Source of the DNA: Paramecium sonneborni
Taxonomy: Eukaryota > Ciliophora > Oligohymenophorea > Peniculida > Parameciidae
Length of the DNA: 64,000 nt
Assembly (NCBI GenBank): GCA_905182985.1
Contig: CAJJDN010000033.1
Span: 575,459 to 639,458 of the forward strand
Direction: 5' to 3'
Part shown: positions 1 through 13,100 of the stretch, piece by piece
Layout: every line of letters begins with the position of its first letter
Position numbering within the stretch: the stretch's first letter is position 1
Notes under the pieces: model-generated
Seen by the model: the letters and a program-made list of their open reading frames with translations, nothing else
The model's database searches: none
What the model was told of the DNA's origin: nothing
Program-made: the position numbers and the translations under genes

Positions 1-753
1 ATATGATTAACTTTAATCTTCATTCATACTATTTATTTAAGAGTTAGAGAATTCAAAATACTCTTCAAAACTAATTAATTGATAAGCTAAAGTAAAATTA
101 GAATATTATAGCAAATTTTAGTCAAAGTTAGAAGTTCTTTTAAATTCTTAAATTGCTAATACTATTAATTCGCAAGCCAATATATTTTGATCAACTACAA
201 AAGTCTTACTATAATTTGAGTTCAAATATTTAATCTAGATTTCTTTTTAACCGCTCATGAAATTGTTTTTTATAATAGGTGTAAAAAGTGATTTTTTTGT
301 ACAGATCATAGAAAGTGTTCTAGCATTTCTTTTATTTCTATATTTTTTTATTCTTTCATTTTCCTAAATTAATTATGAAAAGGATTTATTGTTAGTTCTA
401 TATGATGTATTACTTCTTTTTAGAACTGGTTTTTGAAGTTACTCTTGTTATTTTTCTCTTTAATCATCATTAATTTCTTAAGTATTTTCATCCTAAACCC
501 TGTCACTTAAACTACTTTAATTATTTGTTCTATTGAGTCTTTAAGCTTTGATATTAAACTCAAAATCCTGACTGTATTTAATAATATTAGTAACGTTCGA
601 ACTCTATTCTTGTTATTAACATTCTTGATATAGATTCTCAAAATCATTCCAGCTAAAGTCTAAATTCTCTTTCTGGCTTGTTTAGAGTGGAATTTTAACT
701 TCTTTTTTCCATTTGATAGGTGTTTCACATATTTTTAAATAAAAATTATCCAT
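1..753 (-). CDS. SIN1-like paralogue, 3' part cut by window edge
   Basis: The frame is open from an ATG at 753 to the left edge: 251 codons, no TGA, TAA/TAG read as Gln. I do not recognise the N-terminal 170 residues, which are rich in Asn, Gln and Ser. The last 80 residues (motifs AIQEF, FDQNL, NFTLAYQL) match the next gene upstream (ALKEYSL, FDQNL, NYTLAYQL) in order and spacing, so the two are tandem paralogues. The shared block resembles the Ras-binding-like region of SIN1/AVO1, a TORC2 subunit, only weakly. Its ATG lies 36 bp beyond the neighbour's stop on the same strand. The C-terminal half lies outside the window. Confidence 0.7.
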
Positions 754-789
754 TATAATAATTATATTAATTGAAATCATTTTAATGTT

Positions 790-2600
790 TCATTTATCTC
801 TAAATGATTTTTTTCTTATTTCTAATAATTTATCTAATTTTTTGTAAATTTCAAAAAATTATTTATTAAATTTAGCTTAAGTTCTTTTATCATTACTTTA
901 TTGAGGAAAAAAACATAATTATTTAAAATTTCGAACAGAATTCTTGTATATGAAATAAAATTTTTATTATTTTGAATCTAAATGACACTTTTTGATTGAC
1001 TTTAATTTAATAGTTTTGTTTGGTTTCTTTTAATTATTGAACATTTCTATAATATAATTTTTTATAAATTAGAATATTGAAATATGAGAAAATTACTAAT
1101 TCTATTGATTTATTTTGATGATTTGTATGTCAAAATAATCAATACCTAAAATTACTTAAAATTGTTATTTTTTTTTTAATTGCATGATTGAAAATTCTTA
1201 GTAAGAATATATTTAAGATAAATAGTTTTTTGAGTCAATTTTAAATGTTGAATCTAATGGATTAAAAGATAATAACCCATCTTCTACATAATTTTGTTAT
1301 TTGAAGTTAGAAAATTTTTTATTTATATCAATTAGATCAGAAGGTTATGTTTCGATAATATATTTTTTTTCCAAAACTAACCAATGTATTGGCAATTCAT
1401 AAATTGGAGTATTTAAGCATAATGGAAGAATATTAGTATGAATACAAGGATATTTAAGTCTTAAAAAATAATCTTTTGAGGATCTTTTATTTATTGGACC
1501 ACTGTTTAGTGATTCAAAAACATTTTATATAGTTGATGTATTTAAGCATTTAATTTATTAATTAGACTATGTTTGAACATCTTCAATCAACAAAATGATA
1601 TATTAAGGAAATAGTTCATAAGTTTTTTTTAGAGTTAATAAGTCAATACCAAATGTAAGTTCGCAAGTAGAATTGACAACAATATCTACTTATTTACAAC
1701 TTAATATAGCTGGATAATCAATAGTAATTGTTTTATCTTCAATATCTTGAAAAGAATACTCAACCTAGGATGTGATGGCTCTCTTTTAAATAATTATTCT
1801 TATAATAATACTTCATCACAGCTGACTCTTCTAGCAGCAATATTATCTTCATCTTTTTCAGTGAAACTTTTAGTTCTTTAAATAGGCTTTCTAAAACGAT
1901 CTTCATCCATTTCCATTTGATCTTCAAGTGTTTCTAATTAGTATGCAAGAGTATAATTTTTGTATTCATATAAATTTTAATCAAATCTTCTTTCAAGACT
2001 ATATTCTTTTAATGCAAGTACAATAAATTCAATAGCTGTCATGTCTTTTTCAATAAATAAGACTTTTGAGAGATTAGTTCTAAAATATTTTACTTATATT
2101 GTTCGAAGATGTTATTTTCCTATTTGATTTATATTATATGTAATAATTGATTTTTATTTTCTTATTTGTTCAAAATTATTTACAATTGCTTAATTAGGTC
2201 GCTTAACAAATAATTTGGCTCCATGTTATTTTTAAAATTGACCAAAATCTTTTTTAAAAGCAGTTTAACTTCTCTTCATAGATCTCTTTAATAGTTAAGC
2301 AACTTGCTATTTGTTTTATTAATTTTACTGATCTGTTTGTTTGATTTTTATTTATTCAAGTTAATAATCATTTGATTATATTGAACTTTATTAAGAACTT
2401 TAAATAGAAGCTCTTCTGTGAAAAAATTATGTTTTAATTTGTTTCTGTTTTGAGAATTCAATTTCTTCATCAGATTCTTAAATATTAAGAAAAATTAAAG
2501 TTTCAGTTTAAGTAAATTAAAATTATTCCAATAAAGACTACGGTGTTGAATGCTTACTTTAGCTAAGGGTATCATTTATTTGAAATTGATAATTTTCCAT
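790..2600 (-). CDS. SIN1/AVO1-like protein (candidate TORC2 subunit), RBD-like plus PH-like
   Basis: 593 residues once one 29-nt intron (1783-1811) is removed, ATG at 2600, TGA at 790. Three parts can be seen. The N-terminus is a Gln/Asn-rich low-complexity region. Residues about 165-240 form a ubiquitin-fold or Ras-binding-like block (TAIEFIVLALKEYSL, then an acidic EDQMEMDEDR stretch like the acidic loop of SIN1 Ras-binding domains). The C-terminal part holds a basic run followed by QVILGIDYFDIQI, reminiscent of a PH-domain strand pair. SIN1 proteins carry CRIM, Ras-binding and PH domains, but I could not find a clear CRIM motif. The order supports SIN1; the similarity is weak and another RA/PH scaffold protein is possible. 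Tandem paralogue of the next gene downstream. Confidence 0.45.
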
Positions 2601-3309
2601 AAAATAGAAAATTTAATTGCTTTTTAATATTAAATTAGAAATTCAACAAAATGGATAAATTGTAATAATTAATGTATGAACTTTTCTCTCTTTTGTATTA
2701 AAATTTTTTCTTTAAAGAGAATTCAAAAAATTATTTTAAAATCATGATAATGTATACAAATGGCTTAAGAGAAAAAATAATAAGGAGTTAGCATAAAAAT
2801 TAATTGAATTTATCTTATCCTTACATAAATAGTATTAATGATCTATTTTATAGGAGAAAATTACTTAAACACATAATTTACTAAAAATTATTCTAAGTTT
2901 ATCATTTAATAATACTTAAATAACTCAGAATGAAAAATAAATTTTAAATGATAATTTAAAGAACAATAAATTGACTCAAATAGAAGTATAAGTAAATGTT
3001 GGTAAAACAGCAAGAATTAAAAATTTAATGAATAATAGATAGAAGATAAATTTCATAACAATATATTTTTGTTAGAAATAATATTATTTAAATAAATTTA
3101 TAAAAAAGATTAGATTGAGAGGTAAACAATAAAAATAAAAAGAATTTGAAAGGAATGTAAAAGAGTGATTTTCAATAAAGATTATATGTAAAGAATATAG
3201 CAAAAATGGGTAGAACTTTAATGAAAGATGATTATTAATTAAATGATAAAATAATAAGAGGTTTTTGATTTAAATATTAAATATATATATGCAATTTCTT
3301 TTTTAGATT
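2601..3309. other. intergenic, with a trace of decayed plus-strand coding sequence
   Basis: About 700 bp between two minus-strand genes. On the plus strand, from an ATG near 2760, short coding-like stretches (for example ELAQKLIEFILSL at about 2785-2825 and KLTQIEVQVNVGKTARI near 2970-3020) sit in different frames. They are separated by TGA codons or shifts, and no set of introns joins them into a clean gene. This looks like a worn-out gene or chance; no RNA gene was recognised. Confidence 0.3.
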
Positions 3310-4873
3310 TCATAATGTGATTGTTCTTCCATTTGTAATAATACCCCAACCAATTAATCTAAATTTATTATTTAATCTTCTACTAAATGCAACTTTTTCT
3401 TACAAGCCAGTACATACTGGATTATTGAGAGCAACTCTCATTATTTTCTAAGATATATAGAATAATAATTTTACATCATCTTTAACTTCAATAACTTTAC
3501 CAGGTGTTTCATTGGACAATACATTGAATTTCAAGGTTTCATCTTATAAAATTTTAGTAATTTTTTAAGTTTTACCATCTTATTATTGAGCACCAACAAC
3601 AGAGACCATTAAATAATAATTGATCTAAATAAATTAGAAACAAAGATATATACTTCTAATTCTCTGTATAGTTCAGGTAATTATTTAGGAAATCCTAAAA
3701 CACATCCTACAAGATTATCATTACGAGTAAGAGATGGATCAACTAATAATCCAACTCCAATAAGACCACCTGGAACAGCATATATTAATTCATTTTATTC
3801 AGCTTAAAGAGAGACAACTCTAGTAATTATTGGATGCCAAGTTGTTTGAGTGCCATTTTTAGATTATCTACCAGGTCTAATTTCAACTTCATCTCCTACA
3901 GAAAGTATTCCCTAAAGAATTGAACCTCCAACAACACCTCCATGTAAATTTTCTGGTTTTTCACCAGGTTTATTTACATCAAAAGATCTATTAAAATAAT
4001 ATATATTTATATATAGATTACCTAATAATAATCATTTTAGGTGGTACTTATAATTATCGAGTAGGAATTGGAAAAAAATTACAAATTTGTTAAAGAACAC
4101 AATCAATATTGTATTTCAATTATGCAGATACTGGTATAATTGGAGAATCTTCAGCTATAGTTCCTTTAATAAACTTAGTGATTTCTTCATAATTTCTTAG
4201 AGCAGCCTTTGCTTCATTAATAATCAAATTACCTGTTGATCTCTAAAGATAATATCAACCTTATTTTAAATGACAATGACATATTTTAATTTAGTAATTA
4301 CTAAAGCAACTAAATGTTCTTATGTTTATGGTTATGGACAAGGCATATTAGCAGCTACAATAAGTAATGCACAATCCATAACAGCAGCACCAGTTAACAT
4401 TGTAGACATTAATATATCATGTCCTGGACAATCCACAAAAGATATATGTCTCTCTAAGTTCATTACTTCTTTGCATAATTCACATTAAGCATTTGATTAT
4501 TTCTCACTTGAAAATGATTAATAACATTAAGGTTCAGGACATTTTGGACATTTAAAAATCTTTGCATTAGCATATCCCAGTCTAATAGTAATATTTCTCA
4601 CTCTCTCTTATCTGAAACGCACTGTACTTTTATGTATTAACATATCATATACTTTATTGTTGATACTGATCTCACTAATGTTGATTTTCCATGAGCAACA
4701 TGTCCAATTGTACCAACATTAATTGTGGCTTATCTACTTATTACTTCTTGAGAATTTGGAGTTAAATTTGGAATTTAATCATAACTTTATTTCAATAAAT
4801 GTGGTTGTCGTTTCATCAATTCGTCTATTTCGTTCTCTGTCAAACGTAAAGGTCCTCTTTTAAAAGTTTCCAT
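3310..4873 (-). CDS. EIF2S3: translation initiation factor eIF2 subunit gamma
   Basis: 482 residues after removing four introns of 26, 26, 34 and 29 nt. eIF2 gamma is the GTPase core of the ternary complex that carries initiator tRNA to the small ribosomal subunit in the cytosol. The P-loop reads [14 protein letters not shown]; the Ala-His-Gly form marks eIF2 gamma rather than EF-Tu or eEF1A. A zinc knuckle follows (CPKCPEPQC, later CELC), then the G3 motif VDCPGHD and the G4 motif NKVD. Two beta-barrel domains follow, with PGGLIGVG and, near the C-terminus, [13 protein letters not shown]. The start is the first ATG, about 50 residues before the P-loop, as in other eukaryotes. Length is close to the family norm. 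Confidence 0.96.
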
Positions 4874-5145
4874 TAATTAATTCTTTAATATTAGAATTTA
4901 ATATTTTACTTTATATATTAATCATTATTTCTATTTAACTTTTCTTTATCGTTTTTTTTAACTTAATATTCTATTACTTTTAGTTTCTTATCAATGTATT
5001 TTTTATTTTTAAAATTCTTAATTTCATATTCTTATTTTAACTATTATTCATTACTAAATATCTAGTCTAAAATAAATTATTTAAAATTAACATTGATGAT
5101 TAAATTTAAATAGAAATAATTTTTAATTTAATTTTTTGAAGTAAA

Positions 5146-5854
5146 ATGTTTTCATAAGCTTTCAGAAGAGGTCAATAACCTTAATAATAGTAACCATAAC
5201 CATTAGGCATTTCATTCCATAAGTAAGAAACTTAACTTATTTAGTTAATTGTAGGCTCAATAAACAAAATCCTTCTCTCAAACATAATATGAGAAAGAGA
5301 ATATAAGCTAATTTCTTGGTTCAACAAAAAGATAAAATTTAAATGAATCCTTCTATTAAGAATAATAAGTACCCCAAATATCAGAAGTTTATAGAATATT
5401 GGAATAGTTGTAATAAATGATGGTAGTAAAATTCAATGACTTTCAAAATGTAATTAACGAACAAGAAAAAGCCATTAGACCTTTAATTGACTAGAATACT
5501 TAATTAAATAACTAATTAACTAATGTTCTTTAACAAAGTGAGAAAATACTTTCATAACTCACAACCAATCTTGAAAAGAGTGAATAGATCAATAAAAGGA
5601 ATCTAAAGAAAAAAAGTAACGAAGGTTCAGAGAATGATTTAGGAGCAGTTTAATTATTACTAAAAACATTAGATGATAGATTAAATAATTTATCTAATGA
5701 AGTAGAATTGATTGCAGAAACTAACAATAGATTTTAAGTTCATGTGATGGAAATTGTAAACATAGATAAAATAGAGCATCGTGAAAATATGTAAAGAGTA
5801 TTACAAGAGATGGATAAAGCAAAAAGATCATTATCGAAAAAAATAAAACGTTGA
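5146..5854 (+). CDS. small coiled-coil protein, unknown function
   Basis: 228 residues with a 22-nt intron after codon 26 or so. The N-terminus is Gln/Pro-rich. The remainder (from about residue 75) is a predicted long coiled coil rich in Gln, Asn, Leu and Lys with a highly basic end (SLSKKIKR). No signal peptide or membrane segment is visible. It faces the eIF2 gamma gene head-to-head across 272 bp, so the two promoters lie in that gap. I do not recognise a family. Confidence 0.8.
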
Positions 5855-6517
5855 ATTTTATTATTATATATAACCATAATTAAATAAAATATTTGTACTA
5901 TCTAGAATTAGTTCGATAATTTAAAATATCAAAATTAAATCATTATTTAAAGTTGAATTATTTTCCAGATTAAATAATTTGAAAAATCTATTGAAGAAAT
6001 TATAAATCTAATTTATATAAATAATAAAATGTATAATTTAAATTAAGAATATAAATTAGATTATTTATTAATTCAGAAATTTGAAACTTGAATAATTTAG
6101 AAAGTAGAGAGGTTAGTAAAATTTTTAATATATATTAAGTTTAGGGATGTCTATAATTTTGAGAAAGATGCAAAAAATTTTCTGAAAGTGATTTGAAGAC
6201 AACAATAAACTAATTCTAAATTTAATTATCAAATTTAAGTTTAATAAATAAATTAAAATTTGCTTGGATATTGTAAGTGTTTTAGTTACAAGAAATTCTA
6301 AAAAAAAATATCTATTAATGAATGATATTTGGTCATAAATTTTTAGGGTAATAATTAAAAATTTTTAATTTTAGATTTCTTCAAATGGCATTTAATAATT
6401 AATTAGATCTATTCTAATTTCTGAATATTTTTTATTTATTTTATATATACTTTTGTAGTAAATAAAAAAGCAAATATAATATATAATTAATATTATATAT
6501 TATAATATTTATAAAAA
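5855..6517. other. intergenic, nothing recognised
   Basis: About 660 bp of strongly AT-rich sequence with TGA in all plus frames and TCA in all minus frames at short spacing. No RNA gene or long repeat seen. The last 60 bp before the lysozyme ATG are almost pure A/T and presumably hold its promoter. Confidence 0.5.
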
Positions 6518-7208
6518 ATGAAAATGACATCATTATTAATTGTTGCATTGCAAATATATTGCTCATTAGCAGTGCTTGGAATAGATTTACATGCAAAACA
6601 TGATGATTTTGCTTGTATTAAAAAGAATGGATACCAATTTGTTATAGCAAGAGCTTACAGAAGTTTTGGAGCAGTAGATTTAGATGGATATTAAAATTTA
6701 GAGAAAGCAAAAGCAGCAGGATTAATAGGAGATGTTTATTTCTTCCCATGTAAAGGAAGTAATTAAATAATTGTTATAAAAATAATTAGAGAAAACAGCT
6801 AAAAGTCAAGTATAAGAATTTGTCTAAACTTTTGGTAATTAATAAACATAAGTGTATGGTACAGTATGGGTTGATGTTGAAACAAATCCTAGCACAGATT
6901 GTGGATGGACAAATGATTATGCAAGCAATTGTAATTTCTTATAAGAACTTGTAAATGAATTGAAAGGAAACAGTAGATCAGTAGGAATATATGCCTCATA
7001 ATATATGTGGACTTCTATATTTGGAAGTTAATCAGCATGTTCACACTTTACTTCACTTCCATTGTGGTATCCTCATTATGATCAGACACCTACTTTTGAT
7101 GATTTTCCTAAATATAAATTTGGAGGTTGGACTACTCCTAGTATTAAGTAGTATTCAGGAACAGCTACAGTTTGTGGTGTAGGAGTTGATTTAAATTATT
7201 ATAAGTGA
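6518..7208 (+). CDS. secreted GH25-type lysozyme (muramidase)
   Basis: 219 residues with one 31-nt intron. An N-terminal hydrophobic signal peptide ends near the GIDLHAKH motif that opens the GH25 barrel. The catalytic-type strand reads VWVDVETNP, holding the D-x-E pair of GH25 lysozymes. A strand GIYASQYMW and a C-terminal strand pair ([14 protein letters not shown], then GVDLNYYK) complete the usual single-domain fold. Six or more cysteines fit an extracellular or phagosomal protein. The family hydrolyses the MurNAc-GlcNAc bond of peptidoglycan; in a bacterivorous ciliate a digestive role is likely (inference). The first ATG is used; a second ATG two codons later would serve equally. Confidence 0.9.
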
Positions 7209-7543
7209 AACAGATAATATTGATATCATTAATAATTTTATCAGAATATTTCATTTTTATAATAATATATTCTAAATCAAATATCCATGATTGTACTCTC
7301 TAATAAACAAGATTGAAAATTAAAAAGAAACAAATTTAGATTTTAGAAGAATTTGTCATGTTTCAAATTTTAAAATAAATTCTTCGATTTTTTACTATAT
7401 CAATTCATTCGATTTTGAAATAATAAATAAAAAATGATTAAAAATTTATAAATTTTTATTACGAATAAATTTTATATAATTTTCAATAATTATTAAACTT
7501 TATATATAGATTTAATAAATATTAACAAGAATATGAAATTATT
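7209..7543. other. intergenic between convergent genes
   Basis: 335 bp of AT-rich sequence between the 3' ends of the lysozyme and p24 genes. No gene, repeat or RNA feature seen. Confidence 0.6.
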
Positions 7544-8189
7544 TCAAATAAGCTTCTTTTATTTAAAGAAATTCTTCAATTAACGAGCTTAAACAACATT
7601 GGTTAAAGTCATTAAAATCAAAGTGACAACACTAAAAATAATAATTTTATATGAAATCTTGCTAACATTTGTATATCTTGTAGCTTATCTTTCTTCTATT
7701 TCTTTTTATTCTTACTAGAATATATATAATAAAAATATTTACTTCGACTGAATTAATTAATCCATTTAATTTCTTCAAATGTATTTCAATGGGTTTTAAA
7801 TCTTCTTTTTAAGCCACTAAAGAAAAATCTTAGGCATCCATTCCTGTAGCCAAAGTAAAGTTAAAATTAATTCCAACATTTGCTAAGTTATGTACACAAA
7901 ATTAATAATTTTCTTAAGTGTTGTTTGTTGTAAATGAAAACTTTTGCAATTCCAAACTATGAGCATATTGTAAAATGTTATCTATTTTTTTTTATGGTAT
8001 CTATTTAATTAGAATTATTCATACATGTATTTTTAATGAATATTCACTTGAATTTGCCATCACTGAACCTACAACTAAACTATTTTAACCAATAATTTCT
8101 CCAAAGCATTTTAATTCTTTTGGTTTTGATGGGAATGTAAATTGTATGCTGAAAACTCCATAAATAAGAATTGCAAATAAAGTATACAT
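7544..8189 (-). CDS. p24/TMED family cargo receptor (GOLD domain)
   Basis: 197 residues after removing introns of 24 and 28 nt. A signal peptide is followed by a GOLD beta-sandwich with two cysteines (CFGE and CVHN), a coiled coil around HLKKLNGLINS, the heptad stretch QEQKEIEERQATRYTN, one membrane helix (IIFSVVTLILMTLTNVV) and a short cytosolic tail QLKNFFKQKKLI. This is the full plan of p24 proteins, which cycle between ER and Golgi in COPI and COPII vesicles. Phe-Phe and di-lysine signals in the tail are the usual COPII and COPI contacts. Length is typical. Confidence 0.92.
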
Positions 8190-8213
8190 TACGTGTAAAA
8201 AAAATAATAATAA

Positions 8214-10060
8214 TCAAATTAGTGATATAAGTTATCTAGCTATTAGTTCATTTTTTTCAGCTTCACTAATAATAAAAGGCTTACCATTATCATCTAATAA
8301 TTACATACCCATTTCAGCATCACATAATTACTCTCCTTAATATGTACAAAGTAATGTCTTTTATTATTTACCTAAATAAAGTAATCCTATATATATTATG
8401 ATATTTTTACTTCGTTTAATAGCTTAATATAAAGGAGGTATGTTTTCTGATTATTATTTCTTTTTCTCACTCCTAAATTGTGGTGCCTTTAAAAAATCTT
8501 CATTCAAAAATCTATTAATATTTATTAATTATGAAGATTTAAAAGGGTTTTTTGGTGATTCAATTTGGCTTGATTTTCCATCTCCATTTAAAAATTCTAT
8601 ACTATCATTTGAATCTAAAATTGAGTTCTCATTAAAATCAGCAAAATCATCTAAACTGATTTCAAATTGATGAAGGTTTGGCTATTTTTTCAATTTTTTA
8701 GACACACTTTAAGGTCGATTTTTTGTAAAATTTAATCCAGCACTAGTTGAATTTGTGTAAAAACTATTGGATTTTAAATTTTTAGGAGATTGAATTTATT
8801 GAACACAAGGAGACTTTAAAATTTTATTACTTTATGATATTTTATAAAGCTCTTATTATTATTTTTAAATAATTAATTGAGACTATTCAATTTCTTTTTT
8901 AAATTCATCATTTTATTTCGAAAGGGCTTTTATTTTTTAATCTTTTTCTTAAACTTTGTAAGTACACTACTATTATATTTATGAAAATTTATTAACCAGA
9001 GAATTGTATTGTTATTTAAGTTATTCAGAATTCTATTTCGAAGTTTATTAAGTTTAATAACCTTCTTTAATCATTTCTAACATAGATTCAATTTAACTTT
9101 ATGCTTATTGATTCACCTAAAGTAAGGAGTTATTAATAATTGTTTTAATTTTATTGATTTCATCACTTTTATCTGAGTTTATTTTATCAATAAGTTAATG
9201 AGCTTATTATAATTAGGTTTGATATTATTATTAAATTGTATTAAATGATTGTGTAATAATTTATTCAGCTCTATTTCGATCAACTTTTTATTCTAATTTA
9301 TTTTATAACATTTAAAGTTCTTATCGAAAATGTTGTTCATCTTAATTTAATCTAATTGTGGTATTAGTAAGAATATTTTTAGATAAATGTTAATTTTATT
9401 TTAATATATTTTCTAAATCTGTTTTCATATTATCCACTTAGGTATTTAGATTATTTTATAGATTGATTACTTTTCTATCAATTTCTTCCATAAAATATGA
9501 TGTATAATCATTAAGTTAAATGTTTAGATCAATTCCTTTGATTTAGATTTAGATCTCCTCTTAAAACTTTTTGAATTCGATTTCAAATTTCTCTTTTAAA
9601 TTTGTATAGTCATGTAATTTTTGTGATAGTTTATTTTGTAATTGAGACACTTATTCTTATAAATCATGAATAACTTAATTTTTTTAATTAATTTCTTAGA
9701 TATACTTTTATTATAGCTCTAATTGAGTATGGTTATATTCTACACTGGTTGTTTTTTTATGTTGTATGGGGATACTTTCATTAGGTAAATTTTGAAATTA
9801 TTGAACAAAATGTTATTCTTGATGAGGAACTCTTGTAATAGCAGTTGGACTTGAAGCTCTAACATAATAAAATTAAAATACCTTGGTTAAGTTGGAAAAT
9901 ATGCATAAGTCACTGGTTGAGTCTCATGATTGGATGATAGACATCTAATAACTTAACGAGTATCAAATGCATTTTTAGTAGAGTTTGGTCTAGGTACTCT
10001 TTGATTATTAACAATTAAAGGGTTTGCAATTGTGCAAGCAGGAGATCTTGAAGGCTTCAT
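8214..10060 (-). CDS. long coiled-coil protein, unknown function
   Basis: 599 residues after removing introns of 23 and 24 nt. The first 90 residues are basic and Pro/Ser/Thr-rich (start MKPSRSPACTIANP). From there to about residue 430 lies an almost unbroken predicted coiled coil rich in Gln, Leu, Lys and Asn. A Ser/Asp-rich linker follows (FNENSILDSNDSIEF), then a compact C-terminal segment with CTYQGEQLCDAEMGMQLL. The plan suits a structural or cortical/basal-body protein, but I recognise no family. The stop lies 24 bp from the ATG of the p24 gene on the same strand. Confidence 0.8.
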
Positions 10061-10177
10061 TATTAACGAATTAAAAAAAATATAAAAAATAGTACTAAAA
10101 AATCAGAAATTATCAGTTCCTATTGTGATTAACTTAAAGAATTATTTTAATAAAAAATTAATTAATAAAAATTTAGA

Positions 10178-13100
10178 ATGAGAAAATACAAGAAAACTGT
10201 TTAAGTAGAGGAAAATGAAATACAATAGATTGTTCATTAACATAAATAATCAATTTCTAATAAAATCTATTAAATATTATCACAATGCACAACTGAAGGT
10301 TAAAATATAACTCCAAATTAATTTGCAAGAAAATGGTTATCATAAAATGCAACAATACGGACCGATAAAATTCTTGCTGGAACTTATTCTTAGCAATATA
10401 ATAATGGTTTAGAAATAAGAAACTCCAATATCAATTACCATATTGTTACTGCTAATTTATTTACAGACAATCGTTGGAATTATAAGATTATGAGTAAAAT
10501 TCTTAAATTTATAATTTAGCAAAATTTGCATAAAATGTATTATAAAAAGATATTGATACTATTCTCATATTGGCTTACATGTAAACAATAATATAAGGAT
10601 ATTTTTCTTAAGCAGATTAATCTATGATAACTAAAATAATACATCTTGATCATCTTGGTCCTCTTCAAGCTTTCTTCTATACAAAAACAGATAAAAATAT
10701 ATCTCTTTTTTGGGAAGTTGGAATTGATAAAATTCCAAAGTTGGCTCAACATGGTAAGGAATATTTGAAAGAATTATAAGGTTATGATTATTTGCATACA
10801 ATTACATTTATTGATATTAGATATGATGCTAATATTGATTATAATGCAAGCAAAATTATTACATCTTATTATTAAGATGTTTAAAATGCCATTCATAGAT
10901 AAGATTATTAGTAAGTAATTACATCTTCCAACAATCATTAGATTAAAAAAAATAAACATTCAGATTTTTTATTTTAAATAGAAGCTAATGATTTAGGAAG
11001 TATGCATGGAGAATTGTTATATAGAGAAAAACTGAATTAAATTATTAGATGGTTACCAAATTCTTTTCCAACTGTTTATTTAACTAAATAAGAATAGAAA
11101 TCTTTTATTTATGATGATTCAATATAAAGATGGGTTAGTAAAGACTATGAAGCTATTTAATAAGCTAAAAGAATGAGAGAATATTAAGCTAAGATTAATA
11201 AAGATTTATTAAAAAGATATGCTGATTTTTCATCAGCAGCAAAACTTGTTGAGTTATTACAAAGAGTTCCGAATTTTAAAATAAAATTAACTGAAGAAGA
11301 AAAAGAAGTTGTTGGATCAGATGGAAATGTAATGGTTATAGGTAGAAGTGGAACAGGAAAGACTACTTGTTCAATTTTAAGATTATTTGCTATGGAAACA
11401 TTATTTAAATTAAGATTAGAATTATATAAATAAAAACATGAGAATGTACTTTAAAATTATAAATATGATGATTAAGAAGTAAATAATAATGTTGGTTTAC
11501 ATTGTGTTTTTGCTACTGCTAGTCCTGTATTAACAACAGAAGTAAAAAGATATTATGGAAAATTGACAGCATAAATAAAAGCAGAATTAGAGAAGAAGAA
11601 ATAAAAAGATAGAGTAAAACGATTATAATAGGAATAAGAAGCATAAAAATAACAAATTGAGAATTAATTTAATTAAAGTACTGTTTAAATTGTAGATGCT
11701 AAATAAGTTGAAGAAAAGTATTTTGAATAATAAATTGGAGAAATTTAATTATAAAAAGAATAAGGAGGATTTTAAGAAGAATTAAATGAAGAAGATTGGG
11801 AATAAGAAGAAGAGAAATTAAAATAAGAATTAAATGCTTTTCATTCTTTTGCAGATATGAAAGATTCAGATTTTCCAGCTTTTCTGACAATTAAAAAATT
11901 AGTATTATTAGTTGATGGTTCATTAGCAAAACCATTCTTTTCTCGTACTTAAGATAATAAAATTTTAAGTTCTGATACACATGCTTAATGGAGTACTGAA
12001 AATACTGGAGTTATTTTTATAAATTCATATAGAAGAGATGAAGATTAAGATATTGAATATGATGATGAAGAATATGAAGCTTTATTTGATGAAAATGAAT
12101 TGAATGTTGATGATATGGATGAATAATAATTAGAAGAAGAATATTAAAGACAACTTTATTTAATGAATAAACCTTAATTATAATCTAAAGTTGAGAATAA
12201 TAAAACTAAATTATCATAAGAAGTAGATTTTGATTTTTTCTTGAATAATTTTTGGTATAGCAAATATAACAAATACTAAAATACAAATTTGAATCCATCA
12301 TTTGTTTGGACATAAATTTATTCTCATATAAAAGGAGCAGCAGTATGTCATACTTATCCTGGACATTATATGCCTAAAAGAGTATATTTAAGATTAAATA
12401 AAAATGATGATCTTTTTGATGACATTTTTGAGTGTTATATTCTATATGAAAGATGGAAGATTTAATAAGGATATTATGATTTTATGGATGTTGTTAATCA
12501 CATTCTTATTTAATTGGTATATGGAAGATGTAATCTAATTCCTATTCATTATTTAATGATTGATGAATGTTAAGATTTACCTCATGCTGTTTTACTTTTA
12601 TTATGTAAAATAACAGAATAAGGTTTATTTTTCAGTGGTGATACAGCATAAAATATTGCTAAAGGAGTTGGATTCAGATTCTAAGATCTAAAATCTCTTT
12701 TTAAAAAACCAGAAATTTCTTATAATGCAAAATAAAATGATTTGAAAATACATCAATTAACAATCAATTTTAGATCACATAATAATATTCTATAATTAGC
12801 CAACTCTTTAGTTTCTCTATTAGAGATCTTCTTTCCAAATACTATTGATAAATTAAAAAAGGAAAGGTCAAATATTTCTGGTCCTAAACCAATCTTAGTT
12901 AATGGAGATAAAGAAGCATTATTTTATTTATTGTCAGGAGAAACAACAAATTAAAAATAGTAAGTAGGAGAAAGATTACCTATTGAATTTGGTTGTAATT
13001 AAGTTGTTTTAGTTAAGGATTAAGAATCAAAGAAAAATATTCCTTCTATTTTATAACATGCTTTAGTTCTTACTATTTATGAAGCAAAAGGTTTAGAATT

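Noticed and set aside
2848..3166. Plus-strand frame open for about 100 codons
   Set aside because: It has no start codon and its composition is that of the AT-rich background; no intron links it to the ATG at about 2760.
3310..4873. Mitochondrial EF-Tu
   Set aside because: The P-loop has AHGKST and there is a CxxC zinc knuckle, both of eIF2 gamma; EF-Tu has DHGKT and no knuckle.
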